Below the pieces are notes generated by a model. It was not told the DNA's origin, searched no databases, and saw only the letters and a list, made by a program, of their open reading frames with translations. 64,000 nt of DNA from Azorinus chamasolen. Lineage: Eukaryota; Mollusca; Bivalvia; Cardiida; Solecurtidae. Below are positions 11,148 to 23,375 of this stretch, in pieces (positions within the stretch are counted from its first letter, which is position 1; each line of letters opens with the position of its first letter). The DNA lies in the NCBI GenBank assembly GCA_963576725.1, contig OY755243.1:43447243-43511242 (forward strand), read 5' to 3'. The position numbers were made by a program, and so were the translations under genes.

Positions 11148-12695
11148 CACCGCTTTACTAGTTTACACTGTTTGTAATTTAGGATGGGGATATAATAAGT
11201 GTGAGACTAGGCGCTCCATAACCAGTTTAAAGTTCCAGTGACAGACAGTTACTGACCGCCCAAAGGCGGTGCTTCCATCTTCGCCCTAAGTTATGTTTGT
11301 TTGTTTGGTATGTTTTTGTGAGTCTCTTTTTTTGTCTTTTGATATACAAATTTCATACACATGTTTTTGTTATAGTGCTATTGGGGCGACTGCGTGTTTT
11401 GAACATGTTGTTTCTTGTATGACTCATACATTTACTTTCTGTAATTTCTACGATTTGAGCCTTTCTAAGTAATACATTTCCTTTTACTTTCCAGAGAGTT
11501 CGAACTTTGATAGGTCCGTCTAACAGATGGGTACCACATGATGACAGAACCAAAGAAATGTAACGACTTCATCCGTATAGATACGAATACACATTGGCCA
11601 CGCGTACACTAAAAAATATGCTTGGTGACAAGGACACGCCATGGATCTGATTATTGAACAAGTTTGTACATTAATGTCTTTGTTCTACCGAAACCGACAA
11701 CATCGTTCTGCTGTTCCTGATTAGACAATCGAATAATGTAAAACAAGGATCACATATATGTGGTAAATTTGGTGTATAATATGAAATAGTGACTTATTAA
11801 TTCCTGCAAATTATCCGTATAGCGACCACTTGGTTGCATACATATAGGTTCTATATGCAGATTGTATTTCTGTATATTTATACAAGAATATCCGTGACAC
11901 AACGGTTTTTAAAAGACTCTGCGTTTGGAAACACTGCCAGGTGAATAAAGAACACAACCCAAAGTGATTTCAGTTTCTTTTCTGAAAAAGTGTAACGGCT
12001 GACAATAGAAGAGTGACATTAGTGATTAACAAAATGTTCATTGTCTATGATAATAATCGATTGTACAATATTTTACATATGATAATGATAATACATGCAT
12101 ATGGCTATACAAATATGCACGACAAAAGCAGTATATCGTCTCACAAAACGGGACATATTACACTTTTGCTTATATTCTTAACAATTTGGTCACAAATGCG
12201 AGCACATGTATGTGATAACTCGGCGCCACATCAGGCCCCAACCCTTATCTTTTTGACATTTAGAATATGTGTTTTGAAGAAATTAAAAAAAACACCTTCA
12301 CTTTGAAACCTGAAACAGGATAATCTTAATAGACGTAACTGTTAAGCATATCCTATATATAATTTGACATGAGTACAAGGGTAGGTGTTGACTCAAACTG
12401 TCTTTGGCTATTCTAGCTTTGTCGTTGTCTGAAACGGGAGACAATTTATCATTATAGGACGCCCATCGTCCTATGGATTTGATATTATGCATACTCGCTT
12501 ATACGTCATTATTGATTCAGCAACTTGAACAATTTATCACAATAATATTTTTTCTCCAAACCGAACTATCTCTTTGTTACTTGCATCAGGTACTATTTTA
12601 CGTTCGTCAGGCTATGTCCCATTCGATTTAACAAAATTCCAACATTAGTGGTTACGGTAACCGAAATACACATACACATGTGTATTTCGAAAACG
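11148..12695. other. Non-coding region, no gene recognised
   Basis: Ordinary AT-rich DNA. A short palindrome (gaccgcccaaaggcggt) stands near 11254 and a hairpin (cgaaatacacatacacatgt and complement) at 12662-12690. No splice-flanked open frame shows family resemblance. Confidence 0.5.
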
Positions 12696-12853
12696 TGGCG
12701 AGAGTTGCGTATTGGTATAGTTGGCCCGAGGTTATAAAAGCTTTCTGCTTGGGTCTGAGATCAGTCTCAAGCATCTGATTGGTCTCAGACCCAGACTCCA
12801 AAGTTTTATACCCTTGGAGCCGCGTGAACTTAATTGCAACTCACGTTGTCAAA
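12696..12853. repeat. Imperfect palindromic repeat, family with copies at 21.3 and 59.9 kb
   Basis: Blocks gcccgaggttataaaa and ttttatacccttgg face each other. The centre gtctgagatcagtctcaagc is followed by a near complement. Related sequence, diverged, lies at 21285-21465 and 59886-60040. Non-coding. Confidence 0.6.
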
Positions 12854-13751
12854 AGATACAATCACAATGCCCATTCATGAATAGTTTATACAGATTATTT
12901 GATGACGCCTGTTAATGACAAAAACATGTAAACGGTTTCTTTCATAGTTTGAGAAACCGTTTAATATTTCAATTGAAGTGTATATGGATGATACTTAATA
13001 TGAAATGTTTAAAAATTCTACAGGTATTTGTTGGAAAGAATAGCTAAGAATTGGAACAGATTTGAATGTGTTTTATGTATGTAAAGCCGCTTAACAGCTT
13101 TCGGTCATGTCATCTATATAAGGAATGCACAACTCCAGCTATACTTTACTCGTAAACCATGAAGTAAACTCATTATAAATCGAAACAGGGTACATGATTT
13201 ATATGGGTGTATCAAATTCATTGGTGTTTTTGTATCAAATTCATTGGTGTTTTGTTGCTTTTTGCAAAACTCATATAATTAATTACATATTGAACATTAA
13301 TGTAATGACATACATGTACATATACGTAAATATATCGGACATCTAAACGTAAATAAACAACATATTAATAACAAAAGAAAAGTACAAATCAAAATACAAT
13401 GCAAGCAACTATTCTACACATTCAAGGTAAAATGGATATCAGTTTTAGTAAGAACGCATAGAAGGCCATGGTCTGCGTTGTTTTAGGAGGTTGATCTGAT
13501 TATGATTTAAAACATGACAGATCCTGATCAGACATGTCAAGTGTTAGCTGACATGGGTTGACTGTGTTTACAAATGTTTAGGGACCTTATCCCCGTGACG
13601 ACGGGCAAACTTTTCAACTCCACTATGTCCATTTGCAAAGTGTCTTCTTCATGGCTGATTATGAGAGAGCATCGCTACTAAAATCATTTATTCCTTTTAC
13701 ATAGAAAAATAACAATTCCAGTGCGCAAATATTAGTTTACATTGATTGGAT
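12854..13751. other. Non-coding region, no gene recognised
   Basis: A 26-bp tandem pair (tatcaaattcattggtgttt...) stands at 13208-13258. Otherwise AT-rich sequence without recognisable features. Confidence 0.5.
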
Positions 13752-13990
13752 TTAACCATTTACTCCATAAATGCGCTTTTCTATGCCTTTGCAAACAGAG
13801 TAGACCTAGATCACACGGTTCCTACGGCAGCCTCTGATCTGGGTCTGCTGTTTGCTTATGACATAATATAGATATGATTCTACACTTTCTGTCTCAGTTA
13901 AATATTCTTCATATGTTATTATGTAAAAAGCTAATTAATATGCATGATGCCATTAATTGTTACATGAATATTCATGGAGTAAGTGGTTAA
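13752..13990. mobile_element. TTAA-type MITE, full-length, reverse orientation
   Basis: TTAA-flanked, 239 bp. Left end ccatttactccat, right end atggagtaagtgg. The internal hairpin (caaacagagtagacc ... ggtctgctgtttgc) lies near the left end, so the copy is inverted relative to 53348-53589. Confidence 0.8.
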
Positions 13991-15106
13991 ACCAAGTTAA
14001 CAGATGGATGTTCGAGAGACAAACATATTGATCTCATAACAACTAAATAACCCGGAAACAAGAATAGGATCAACAAAAATGTAAAAATGTTACAAACGCC
14101 CACTAATAACAACAACAAAACAACAACAAGAAGACAAAAGTCCATCAACACAGAGAGGTAATATGCGTAAATGACTCTCCGCGAACTGAAGTAGTGAGTT
14201 ACATGAAAGACAATGCAGTATGTACAGTTATGTTACATAAAGTATAACGAAGAGAATTTACACGTTTCACTGCTATCTGTCTTGTATTTGAAACACCCCG
14301 AAAAAGTATGCAGCGTATTTGGCACATCGGGCTGCAACATATTTGAACGTAAATGGCACTTTTAACAAATCTAGAAATGTGTAATAATTTTAAAACACTA
14401 CTATGATTCCTACGAAACTGGGCAGATGCCAGTTATACTAAGAGTTAACTTTAATTTGAGAGTACCTAGTAAAGAGAACGCTTGACTGGCACAATGTTGA
14501 GCAGATTATACCAACAGTATGTCTGTTTAATTTTGGCATGATCATACAATTCTAAGCAGATATACTACATATGAATTGAGCATAAACAGGAACGAAATCG
14601 GGCATGAAGAAATGAATGCTTGATTGAAATATGATTATATAACATAACTCCAGATTCTTGATTCAATGGGCTGATTTGCAAATAACGACAGTTTATCTAC
14701 ATTATATGATCATACCCATCCTTTTTTACTACGCGTATACTACGCCTTTGTAAACAGAGAAGACCCCAGGTCAGGATTAGGGCCTACTCTGTTTGCTCAT
14801 GGTATAATATAGATATGAATTTACAGTACCTGTCTGACGCAAGCTGCCCTGTGTTTATATGCCATTATGACACAGTCAGATAAACTTATGGAAAAAGGAT
14901 GATGTGGGTTTACCTGTGGTTCTAAAATTAATTACAATTTTATTATTATTATCGCTACCTATTTATTAAATATATTTTGTTTTAATTATTGTATATGCAT
15001 TGAGTATACTCAGTTTGATACATGTAATTTATTCATGTGAAGATTTTTTGAACGCACATATCCTGTGTGAAAAAGGCACTATAAATGTGGTATAATAATA
15101 ATTTTA
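13991..15106. other. Non-coding region with a truncated MITE
   Basis: No gene. A truncated TTAA-type MITE is visible at about 14722-14900 (gcctttgtaaacagag, cctactctgtttgctc). An (AAC)n-like run stands near 14106. Confidence 0.5.
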
Positions 15107-16683
15107 AAAACAAGAGATGTTTGTAAAACATGTATACCCCCAGACCCCCTGACCTTTGATCTAGTGACTTCAACTACAGAGGTCATGTAGTGGTCATGAC
15201 CAATCACCACAGCAACATTGAAGATCCTAAGCCAAGCCACTGATCATTTATTGATCTGAAAACATTTCACAAGGTAAGGTCATTGTGACCTTGACCTTTG
15301 ACCTAGTGACCTCAACAAATATAGGGGTTTATCTAGTGGTCACGACCAACCACCACAGCAAGTTTGAAGATCCCGAACCAAACAATTGAGCAGTTATTAA
15401 TCGGAAACCATTTCATCAGTGAATGCCATGGTGACCTTGACCTTTGATCTAGTGACCTAAAAACAATAGGGGTCATCTAGTTGTCATGACCAACCACCAA
15501 AGCAAGTTTGAAGATCCTAAGCCAATCCCTTCAGCAGTTATTGATCGGAAACTATTTCACCAGTTAAGGTCATGGTGACCTTGACCTTTGACCTAGTGAC
15601 CTAAAAACAACAGGGCTCATCTAGTTGTCATGACCAACCACCTAAGTATGTTTGAAGATCCTAAGTCAAACCCTTGAGCAGTTATTGATTGGAAACAAGT
15701 TAAGGTCATGGTGACCTTGACCTTTGATCTAGTGACCTCAAAAACAATAGGGGTCATTCAGTGGTCATGACCAACCACCACAGCAAGTTTGAAGATCCTA
15801 AGCCAAACCCTTCAGCAGTTATTGATTGGAAACTATTTTCACCAGTTAAGGCCATGGTGACCTTGACCTTTGACCTAGTGACCTCAATAACAATAGGGGT
15901 CATCTAGCGGTCATGACCAACCACCTAAGCAATTTTGAAGATCCTAAGCCAAACCCTTGAGCAGTTATTGATCGGAAACCATTTCACCAGTTAAGGTCAT
16001 GGTGACCTTGACCTTTGACCTAGTGACGTCAAAAACGAAAGGGCTCATCTAGTTGTCATGACCAACCACCTCAGCAAGTTTGAAGATCCTAAGTCAAACC
16101 CTTGAGCAGTTATTGATTGGAAACCATTTTACAAGTTAAGGTCATGGTGACCTTGACCTTTGACCTAGTGACATAAAAAACAATAGGTTCATCCAGTGAA
16201 CATGACCAACTACCACAGCAAGTTTCAAGATTCTAAGCCAAACCCGTGAGCAATTATTGATCGGAAACCATTTAACCAGTTAAGGTCATTGTGACCTTGA
16301 CCTTTAACCAAGTGACCTCAAAAACAATAGGGCTTATCTAGTGGCCATGACCAACCATCAAAGCAAGTTTGAAGATCCCAAGCCAAACCCTTGAACAGTT
16401 ATTGATCGGAAACTATTTCACCGGTTAAGGTCATTGTGACCTTGACCTTTGACCTAGTGACCTTAAAAATAATAGGGGTCATCTAGTTGTCATGACCAAC
16501 CACCACAGCAAGTTTGAAGATTATATGCCAAATCGTTTATTAGTTATCGATCGGAAACCATCGATCTATCGAACGACCGACCGACCGACCGACAGACCGA
16601 CCGACTGACAGACCAACAGACCGACCGACATGTGCAAAGCAATATACCCCATTCTTTCAAAAGGGGGATATAATAATATAATG
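15107..16683. mobile_element. Pearl-like element carrying a ten-unit tandem array and a GACC microsatellite
   Basis: Begins near acaagagatgtttgtaaaac and tataccccc, and ends cgaccgaccgaccgac (about 16570-16630) followed by aaaagggggatataataat. The core consists of about ten tandem units near 145 bp. Landmarks are gtcatgaccaaccacca, agcaagtttgaagatcc, gcagttattgatcggaaac and ggtgaccttgacctttgac. Units are mostly 85-95% alike by eye. The layout (tandem core, tetranucleotide run, short inverted tips) fits the pearl/Helentron-like elements of bivalves. No protein is encoded. Confidence 0.75.
15276..16460. promoter_or_regulatory. Array of nuclear-receptor-type half-sites (ERE and DR1 patterns) inside the tandem repeat
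   Basis: Seven of the units contain aggtcaNNNtgacct exactly, the consensus palindrome of estrogen response elements (near 15277, 15568, 15702, 15995, 16139, 16287, 16428). Six contain tgacctttgacct, the complement of an exact DR1 (near 15290, 15578, 15857, 16006, 16149, 16440). The overlap tgaccttga is also the complement of an extended ERR/NR5A half-site. Only the motif match is seen; binding or activity is not shown. Confidence 0.45.
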
Positions 16684-17367
16684 TCATTAATTCTTATATT
16701 CAACAGGGAACCGGTTAAACATGGTAATTTGTTTAGGAATTCAACAGCACATACATCTAGTCTTACTGATGGGTATAAGCCCAAAATTAGTCTATATCCA
16801 GACCTAATGATCATACACATTCTATCTAAATATAATAAGGATCAATTTTATAATGAACATACTAGATGTATGCATTTGTCAATATGGCATTTTGATCGAC
16901 CAAGGGTACATACTTCAAATCATTCGATCGAGCCCATAACAGAGATCTGACAACAATACATATTACTTACAAGCATGAGACATGCGGGTGACAATGTGTA
17001 TGCAAATTAAATATGGACGAACAGGTCCAACGATCATAGATACGAACATCTATTACTGTTGTGCTCCGGTGAGCTGCACACCACCACGACATAAGCAGTA
17101 TCCAAACACTAAACCAAGCACATAAATAGTAGTGGAGGTATATTAAGGATAACTGTTCCAAACACTGACCTTTGAACTTTCTCCCTATAGACTGTTTTAA
17201 TAGATGTGCTATTACCTCCTAGATGCTACATTATACTATGCGCCACATTCAATGTCTTCAATATGTCGCCAAAGGATGAGTGCGGACAAACTGAAATAGG
17301 TCAGAAACCGTTTTATAAACTTCTTTGACATAAGCACTTGGCAAAACGCCGCAAATAAACTTCAGAT
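16684..17367. other. Intergenic, 3' flank of the death-domain gene
   Basis: No coding exon. Open frames at 16566-16950 run through the end of the repeat element. The 3' UTR and poly(A) site of the neighbouring minus-strand gene should fall here. No clear AATAAA was found on the minus strand; only a weak ATTAAA stands near 17196-17201. Confidence 0.4.
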
Positions 17368-20300
17368 TTACACATACTTTTCTATGCGACCAAATTTCCG
17401 TGTCCCACCCTCAAGACTTGTTTCAGAACTGTGATCATGAGCGTCATACAGGATATCCACCTTTTCTTTCATGGTTTCAAAACCTTCCATCATCTTCCTC
17501 ATTGGCTCAATTTTGTCTAGCACCATCTGGCAAAGTTCGACCGCATGTGCGGTTTGTGTACGCTGCTCGCCCAGCTGCTGACTGGCATACATGCGCATGA
17601 GCTCCTTGTATGAGGGAGTAGAATCCATGGACGTGCCCGAATTGTGTGACACAGTTGATGGTTTATGTTTTAGTTGACTTCTTCCACGCCGCCTATCCTT
17701 GATTACAGAAAGTTTGAACCTTTGCTTTGCTTCTACAAAGAAACAGAAAAACGAACTTTACACCGTTGGTTTTTTTACAAATCGAATTGCACTCTTATAC
17801 GTTTACGTATCTGTTTAAGGTATTTATCAAATTGACAAAAATGATGGTCAGTATAAAAGTACGTATTGTTACTTCAACCCTTTATTCCACCAAACTGATA
17901 CGCCTTTCTACGCCTTCGCAAACAGAGTAGACCAAGATCAGACGGTCCCAATTTGCTTATGAAATTATGATAGATCAGACTCTACAAAATCTACCAGTGC
18001 CAAACAATTATGTGTACATATGCTGAAATATAAATTCAGCTAATAAATATTCATTATTTCTGACATGAATATTAAACAGGGGAAGGGTTATCTAGATACA
18101 TAATTAATTGAGAGGTAGTTGACTGAAACAGAATTTCATCACTTAGCCTTCACATCTTAGAACAACATGAAACGTGCTTCAAAACTTAATATCCCATACT
18201 CGTGTTTAATTGCAAATGTGAGAACAGTAATATCATTATATCAAGTAGGTGTCTTGTTTCGATAAACACCTAGAGACATTGTTTGTAAAACCAAGGTTCT
18301 TCCAAGTTCAAGTTGAATTATAAAACCTCTAATCAATGGAATACTCGGGCCACTGAAAAATATATAAGTATATTACCTTCAGTTCGCTCCCTTTCGATAT
18401 TATTTAGATGTTCCATGAATACGCTTGCAGTGTGGTCAGGAACCTTAACCCACTCAGCCATAATCTTGGCACAGCTGTCCTTATCCAACGGGGTTCCTAC
18501 ATGACTATCCCTCCCGGAGCTCTGGTCACTTCCTTGGGGATGGTAGTCAATGTTCTGAGGATTAAGACCTACTCGGCTGGCAAACTCCTGCCACTGCATG
18601 TTGCCTATAATGTAATATTATGTAAATCAATACTCACGTTATTATATGAATTATGTCACGATTGTATCACGAAGTCTTTGCAATTTTATATTTATAACAT
18701 TATGATTTGTCATGTGACACATGCGAGTAATCAGTTCCTATTTAATCCACAAAAATGATAATTGATTCAGAAAATAAATTACTGTTCAAAATTGACGATT
18801 TTATTCGACAGTCCGATGCATCTGTGACATACCGAATTTGTTAACAAGTCGTGTGATGCCTGTCTGTACTTTTGGGGGCAATGAGACAAAGTCCACAACC
18901 ATTCTCTGCTTGAGGTAGTTAAGAAGCTCCTCTATGAAGTCAGACACTACTTGTCTATCAGAACGGTCGCTCTGAAGTTCAACTAGCAATGTCTTTAACT
19001 CGGTAAAAGACTTTGAATCAATCTTGGTCTTCTGTTCGCACTTCTTGCTGTAATCGGCCAACGTTTCTTGTATTTCCGAGAGAAGCATCTGGTAAGAGAG
19101 TAAAAGGGTTACAGAAAGGAAGTACGCTATAAATGTCATTCAAAAATAGAGGCCTTAAAACAATACTAGTGTTAGACGCTCTTCAAACTTTGATTAGCAA
19201 TTTAAATATACAATGGTATCTCGATATTTCGATTTTTAAGAAACCATACAAATCACTTTTGATAACGGGAGTTCGAATCAGCCTATTTCTAACTTGGAAA
19301 CTTTCTCTATGTGACAGCTAAATTCAGGTCGAAAGTCATGCTTAGCTATATCAAGCTCTCTTATGTTTATATAAATATGTGCAGTGGTGACTTGTACAGC
19401 CACTTTACATTATGTATTGTGGACGGGACCGAATTATTATCGAAGTTCGAATTATCCGAGTTCGAGATATCGTGGTACCATTGTACTTATCTTAATTATA
19501 AAAAGGGGGCTACTCCAATTATTTTTATATACATATGTAGTTTGTAAAACAGTGTGGATCTTGGTCAGTCGGCAATTTATTCGGCGCTTAACCTGAATCA
19601 CACTGTTACGGTTACAACGAAGTCCATGCCTAGAATATACAGTATGGGCTCTCTGGAGCAGTCAATACACCATTTGAAAGCTGACTATCTAAACGGAATT
19701 GTCTATCGATTAAATAGTCCATTCATGATGAAAGGATTGAATTTCTAGAGGACTGGGAATGACACACAATGCAGACCATGTTAAGAGGACTCCTCTAGAA
19801 GCCATATGAACTTTGTCTTCACTGTTTTCAAATGCTAGTACCCTCGTGTCACGCATTCAAATGTTCAATAAATACGACACAAATGTCTTATTATACAGGC
19901 GGCTGTCTGCTTAACGTTTATCCTGTATTAAAGTACTACATGCCTTAAAGATCACGAATTTTCTTTTTTCGTATCACAATTTTTACTATAACAGCTAATT
20001 TTAGATAATAATCTAAATATGTCTTAATTGACCCTTACCCATTAGTGTTAATCAACAATGTAGTCGTATCCTGTTGTGAATAGTTAAAACAGAGTTGAAC
20101 ATGTAACATATCTGCTACATTGGGATCTTGTATATATGATTTGCTACATTTCATATAAATACCTTCAGACTGATACTTTCTTGTTTTAAGACCCCACATG
20201 CCATACTCTTTCAATAGATATAACTTAAGCATTTAAATAAATAACAAAACATGTCACATTTAGGGATCTAAATGTACAATGCTAGCAAGACGGCTGTTGT

Positions 20301-21919
20301 TTTAACACGCGTAATAAAACTGCTCTGAAATATTGCATTATTGCATGGAATATGTACATAAGAGTACAAGGGGTAAGTAATATGCATCAGATATGCTACT
20401 TCGGATTTTAGATACTTTGTAAATTATCTTAGATATTTAGAACCTGATAGAATAATTGCTTTACTGGATTTTATGTAGCTCCTCAAGCGATGCATAATAG
20501 CAATGATGATGGGTCGTATATGTTTTCTTCAACTGCAGCGCATCCAATCCATAGAAGTATTAACTTATATGCATATAATTTGCAAAACATTCATTCCATG
20601 TTTGACAAATTAGGAGGAGAATCAAGTTGAAAGATATAATAGGGTGTGTCATTGGCATGGTGTGGCTCCAGGTAATAAAATACGCACCAAGCTTTAGAGT
20701 TACCACTGTAAATAATTACCTTGTTGTTCTGAAGTTCTTGTTCTAGCTTTGTCCTTTCTTCGTAAATCTTTTCCACAGTATCTGTAAGTTTTGTGACAAG
20801 GTCTTCAAGCTCTTCTAACGACTTTGTCACACTATCGTCCGTACTGTTTATCATCGTATAGTTGTCACCAATCTGGAGATTCTTCAAGTGGAAAGGATTG
20901 TTGCCTAGGATTCCGACCACTCCTCTCTTTAGTTGCAAATTCTCCTGCGAGCACACACACAAAAATGACCATGCTAACTCTGACCAATGCAATAGTATTA
21001 TAGTAGAATCTGTCTTAAGCGACCGTCAAAATGAGGTCTAAGTATGGGTATGTAAGGCAGGTGGTAGCTTAATAAGAGCTTTCTACATTAATTTTGACCT
21101 GCATTAAGCAACAACCTGCTTTTAAAGATCACTGTGTCCAATCAATATAAGGTCGCTTAAGACAGATTCTACTGTATATGTGAAACACTTGAGGTTATTA
21201 ACTCGCTACTGATATTTTGATAAAGAAGAACTTTCTTTGTGTCCCTTGGTTCTTTGTCAAATGTTGACCACAGATTTAAACCAACACTTATTAGGTCCGA
21301 GGCTATAACAAACTTCTGTGTGTGATTCTGAGATCTGAATGGTCATATTTAGAGCGTAATCGATGCTCAGATTGTAGAGCTAAGAGTCAGAGTATGGTGA
21401 CCTGGTCTCGAGATTATAAAACAATTCACTTTAGTCTGAAATCATTCTCAAGCATCTGATCATGACGCTTGCATTGTTTGCTTATAGGCTAATATAGATC
21501 CGATTCTGCATTCATTTCATTTCATGCCAAAACAGTCATGTTTAATTAGAATTAATTAATATTCATAATGGGTTTATGTCTTACATGAATATGTACGAGG
21601 TAAAGTTTTAATATCAATTAAAAAACTAAATGCTGTCCCTAAGAATATTACCTTTAGTAGCTTATCATTTTCGTCTCTAAGAGCTTCGTTTTCTGTTTTG
21701 GCATCTCGCCATTGTTGTTTCATTTTCTCATACTTCCCTGTCATCAGAGATCGGCGGAATTTGGCCCAGGTGCTCTGATCTTTGGCGCTGTTCGGTGGTA
21801 TCGAGGCCCCTCTCTGTAGAGTATTTGTTGGCGAGCTCTCAAAGACATTGTCAGACTCAAAAGATGAATCATTCTGAATTGAGCTAGATCGAGACTTTCG
21901 TGTTGCCATCATTGGGTAC
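17368..21919 (-). CDS. Coiled-coil death-domain protein, five coding exons, 444 residues
   Basis: Exons on the minus strand: 21652-21919 (coding from ATG at 21912), 20720-20944, 18833-19088, 18377-18604, 17368-17732. Phases 0, 0, 1, 1 agree at every junction and all sites are GT-AG; the summed CDS is 1335 nt. The bases just before the start look like a splice acceptor (gtgtgttgtag), so a 5' UTR intron is likely. Residues 1-45 are Ser-rich. Coiled coil is likely at about 55-90 and 115-210 (MKQQWRDAKTENEALRDEND; LEDLVTKLTDTVEKIYEER). Residues about 225-322 resemble a death domain, with MQWQEFASRVGL and AKIMAEWVKVPDHTASVF as the helix 2 and helix 5 hallmarks. A basic stretch (KQRFKLSVIKDRRRGR) and a last helix follow. 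No enzyme or transmembrane segment is seen. A role as adaptor in apoptotic or innate signalling is inferred from the death domain only; no ortholog was recognised. Confidence 0.8.
17876..18093. mobile_element. TTAA-type MITE in intron 4 of the death-domain gene
   Basis: Reverse-orientation copy: ccctttattcc at the left, ttcgcaaacagagtagacc, tattcattatttctgacatg, ggggaagggtta at the right. TTAA borders are mutated. It lies between exon 5 and exon 4 without touching splice sites. Confidence 0.7.
19211..19483. mobile_element. TA-flanked inverted-repeat element in intron 2 (pogo-like)
   Basis: Left end caatggtatctcgatattt and right end atatcgtggtaccattg are inverted copies with small differences, each flanked by TA. 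The 273-bp body is non-coding. The ctcgatat words near the end resemble pogo/Tigger termini. It is a different family from the cagtagaacc elements. Confidence 0.6.
21001..21176. mobile_element. Pogo-like MITE in intron 1 of the death-domain gene
   Basis: Left tagtagaatctgtcttaagc, right gcttaagacagattctactg, TA-flanked. The core includes gcaggtggtagcttaat and complement. About 175 bp, shortened in the middle of the hairpin. Confidence 0.8.
21285..21612. repeat. Two decayed repeats in intron 1
   Basis: 21285-21465 is a diverged copy of the palindromic repeat at 12696 (gtccgaggctataac; gattataaaac; tctcaagcatctgat). It runs into a reverse-orientation TTAA-type MITE remnant (tgtttgcttataggctaata, acatgaatatgtacgaggta) ending near 21612, shortly before exon 1 begins. 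Confidence 0.55.
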
Positions 21920-22231
21920 CTACAACACACCCACATATACATTTAGTGCTATATAGTTGTTGTTTGTTTCAGTGTCACCACTTGCGCATGTATATTAATA
22001 CATACTCTACAACTCAACATCTTATGCAAATGTCCCTTTGTGCAGAGATATACGACATTAAGCAAGCCTATACTAGATAACTAATATAGACAAGGTACGA
22101 GTGTTCATTAAATAAAAAAATATATTCCATAAAGAGAATTTGATAAACAGAATTATACATTTAGCTCTAACTCTAATACTTAGTCGGGTTCAACTTTATA
22201 TTCGAGATCAGTGTTGTTTTATTGCAGTTAT

Positions 22232-22366
22232 TAAAATTGCACCACTACCGATGTCCCCAGAACCTCCTAGCACTGGTTTAAGCGGTATTTACTTTTCGTA
22301 ACTAATAACATCGAAACCAATGATCCCGAAGGACCAGATTATATAACAACACAGTGTCAATGGAAC
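22232..22366. repeat. Dispersed repeat, copy 3 of 3
   Basis: Diverged copy of 7209-7392 and 7492-7675, recognisable by cctagcactggtttaagc and ccaatgatcccgaaggacca. It lacks the 3' block with ggccgcca. Confidence 0.65.
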
Positions 22367-22583
22367 ATTAAGTTAACCTTTCACTCCATGTTTATTTATT
22401 ATTAAGAATCCACCCTCATGACATATTTGTTATCTCAAACAGGTTAAAGAACATGAGCGCACAAACAATGCAGATCATGTAGGAGCTGCCTGGCCTTAGT
22501 CTGAACTGTTTGCAAAAAAGCACAGACCCGTATCAATGGAGATGGTTTTTATCTTTGGCATTTATGACGAAGGAATACTATTA

Positions 22584-22722
22584 GTTACACGGGAATTTGG
22601 CAGGGTGTACGGGCGCTGGTATGACCGGGTTAGATCCCGTATTTCCTGAGGCGTTAGCCGAAGGAAATACGTGATCCTACCCGGTCATACCAGCCCGTAC
22701 ACCCTGCCAAATTACCGTGTAA
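22584..22722. repeat. GC-rich long palindrome
   Basis: The arm starting gttacacgggaatttggcag pairs with the arm ending ctgccaaattaccgtgtaac. Arms are about 62 bp, differ by a few bases and surround a 13-bp centre. GC content is well above the surroundings. No coding potential; MITE or fold-back element of unknown family. Confidence 0.8.
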
Positions 22723-22747
22723 CGAATTATTGGAGATAAACCATGTA

Positions 22748-22953
22748 CAGTAAAACCCCTCTAATGCGACCGCCTAAAAGAGGTATAATGTTGTGTGCTA
22801 GATGCAGGTGGTAGCTTAATGCAGGACAAAAGTAATGCAGAAAGCTCCTGGAGGAGCTTTCTGCATTACTTTTTGCCATGCATTAAGCAACCACCTGCTT
22901 ATAGAGACACCCATGTTTATTCATTAAGTGGTCGCATTAGAGGGGTTTTACTG
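22748..22953. mobile_element. Pogo-like MITE, full-length (TAATGCGACC ends)
   Basis: TA-flanked cagtaaaacccctctaatgc at the left, exact inverted copy gcattagaggggttttactg at the right, 206 bp. The core is a near-perfect hairpin around gcagaaagctcctggaggag. One of the best preserved copies in the window. Confidence 0.85.
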
Positions 22954-23190
22954 TACAGCAATTTTACACGTTTATCGCCATAGGCGAATCCTTGATAACA
23001 TTTGCAAACAGTTCGGTGTCTCAACAGGATCTAAACTGTTCAATACTCTTGATATGTTTTTGAAATGGGCGAATATTCCACTTTGAAACAAGGAAGCAGA
23101 CAATAACACTTGCATATGATTCTTGATATCAAGTGAGATAATCAAAGCATGATATTTGGATGGGTTATTACTGAATTAACTCCCTTCACA

Positions 23191-23375
23191 ATTAACCCTT
23201 TACTCCTTGAATATTCAATGAAAGAAATGATGACATCATGCATAATAATTATATATATTTTTGTAAAATTGCATATTCATATGAAGTTTTTATTAAAGTA
23301 GAAACTGTAGAATAAGATTTGTATTATTCCTATAGGAGCCGTCTGATCTGGGTCTATCCCTTTGCACATAAATAT
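23191..23375. mobile_element. TTAA-type MITE, right end lost
   Basis: Starts ttaaccctttactccttgaa, continues with tgatgacatcatgc, gtagaaactgtagaataag and gagccgtctgatctgggtct, then stops at ctttgcacat. Confidence 0.7.

Noticed and set aside
18100..18122. Possible 23-nt microexon between exons 4 and 5 of the death-domain gene
   Set aside because: First considered to repair the frame, but exon 4 and exon 5 already join in phase once the acceptor is placed at 17732.
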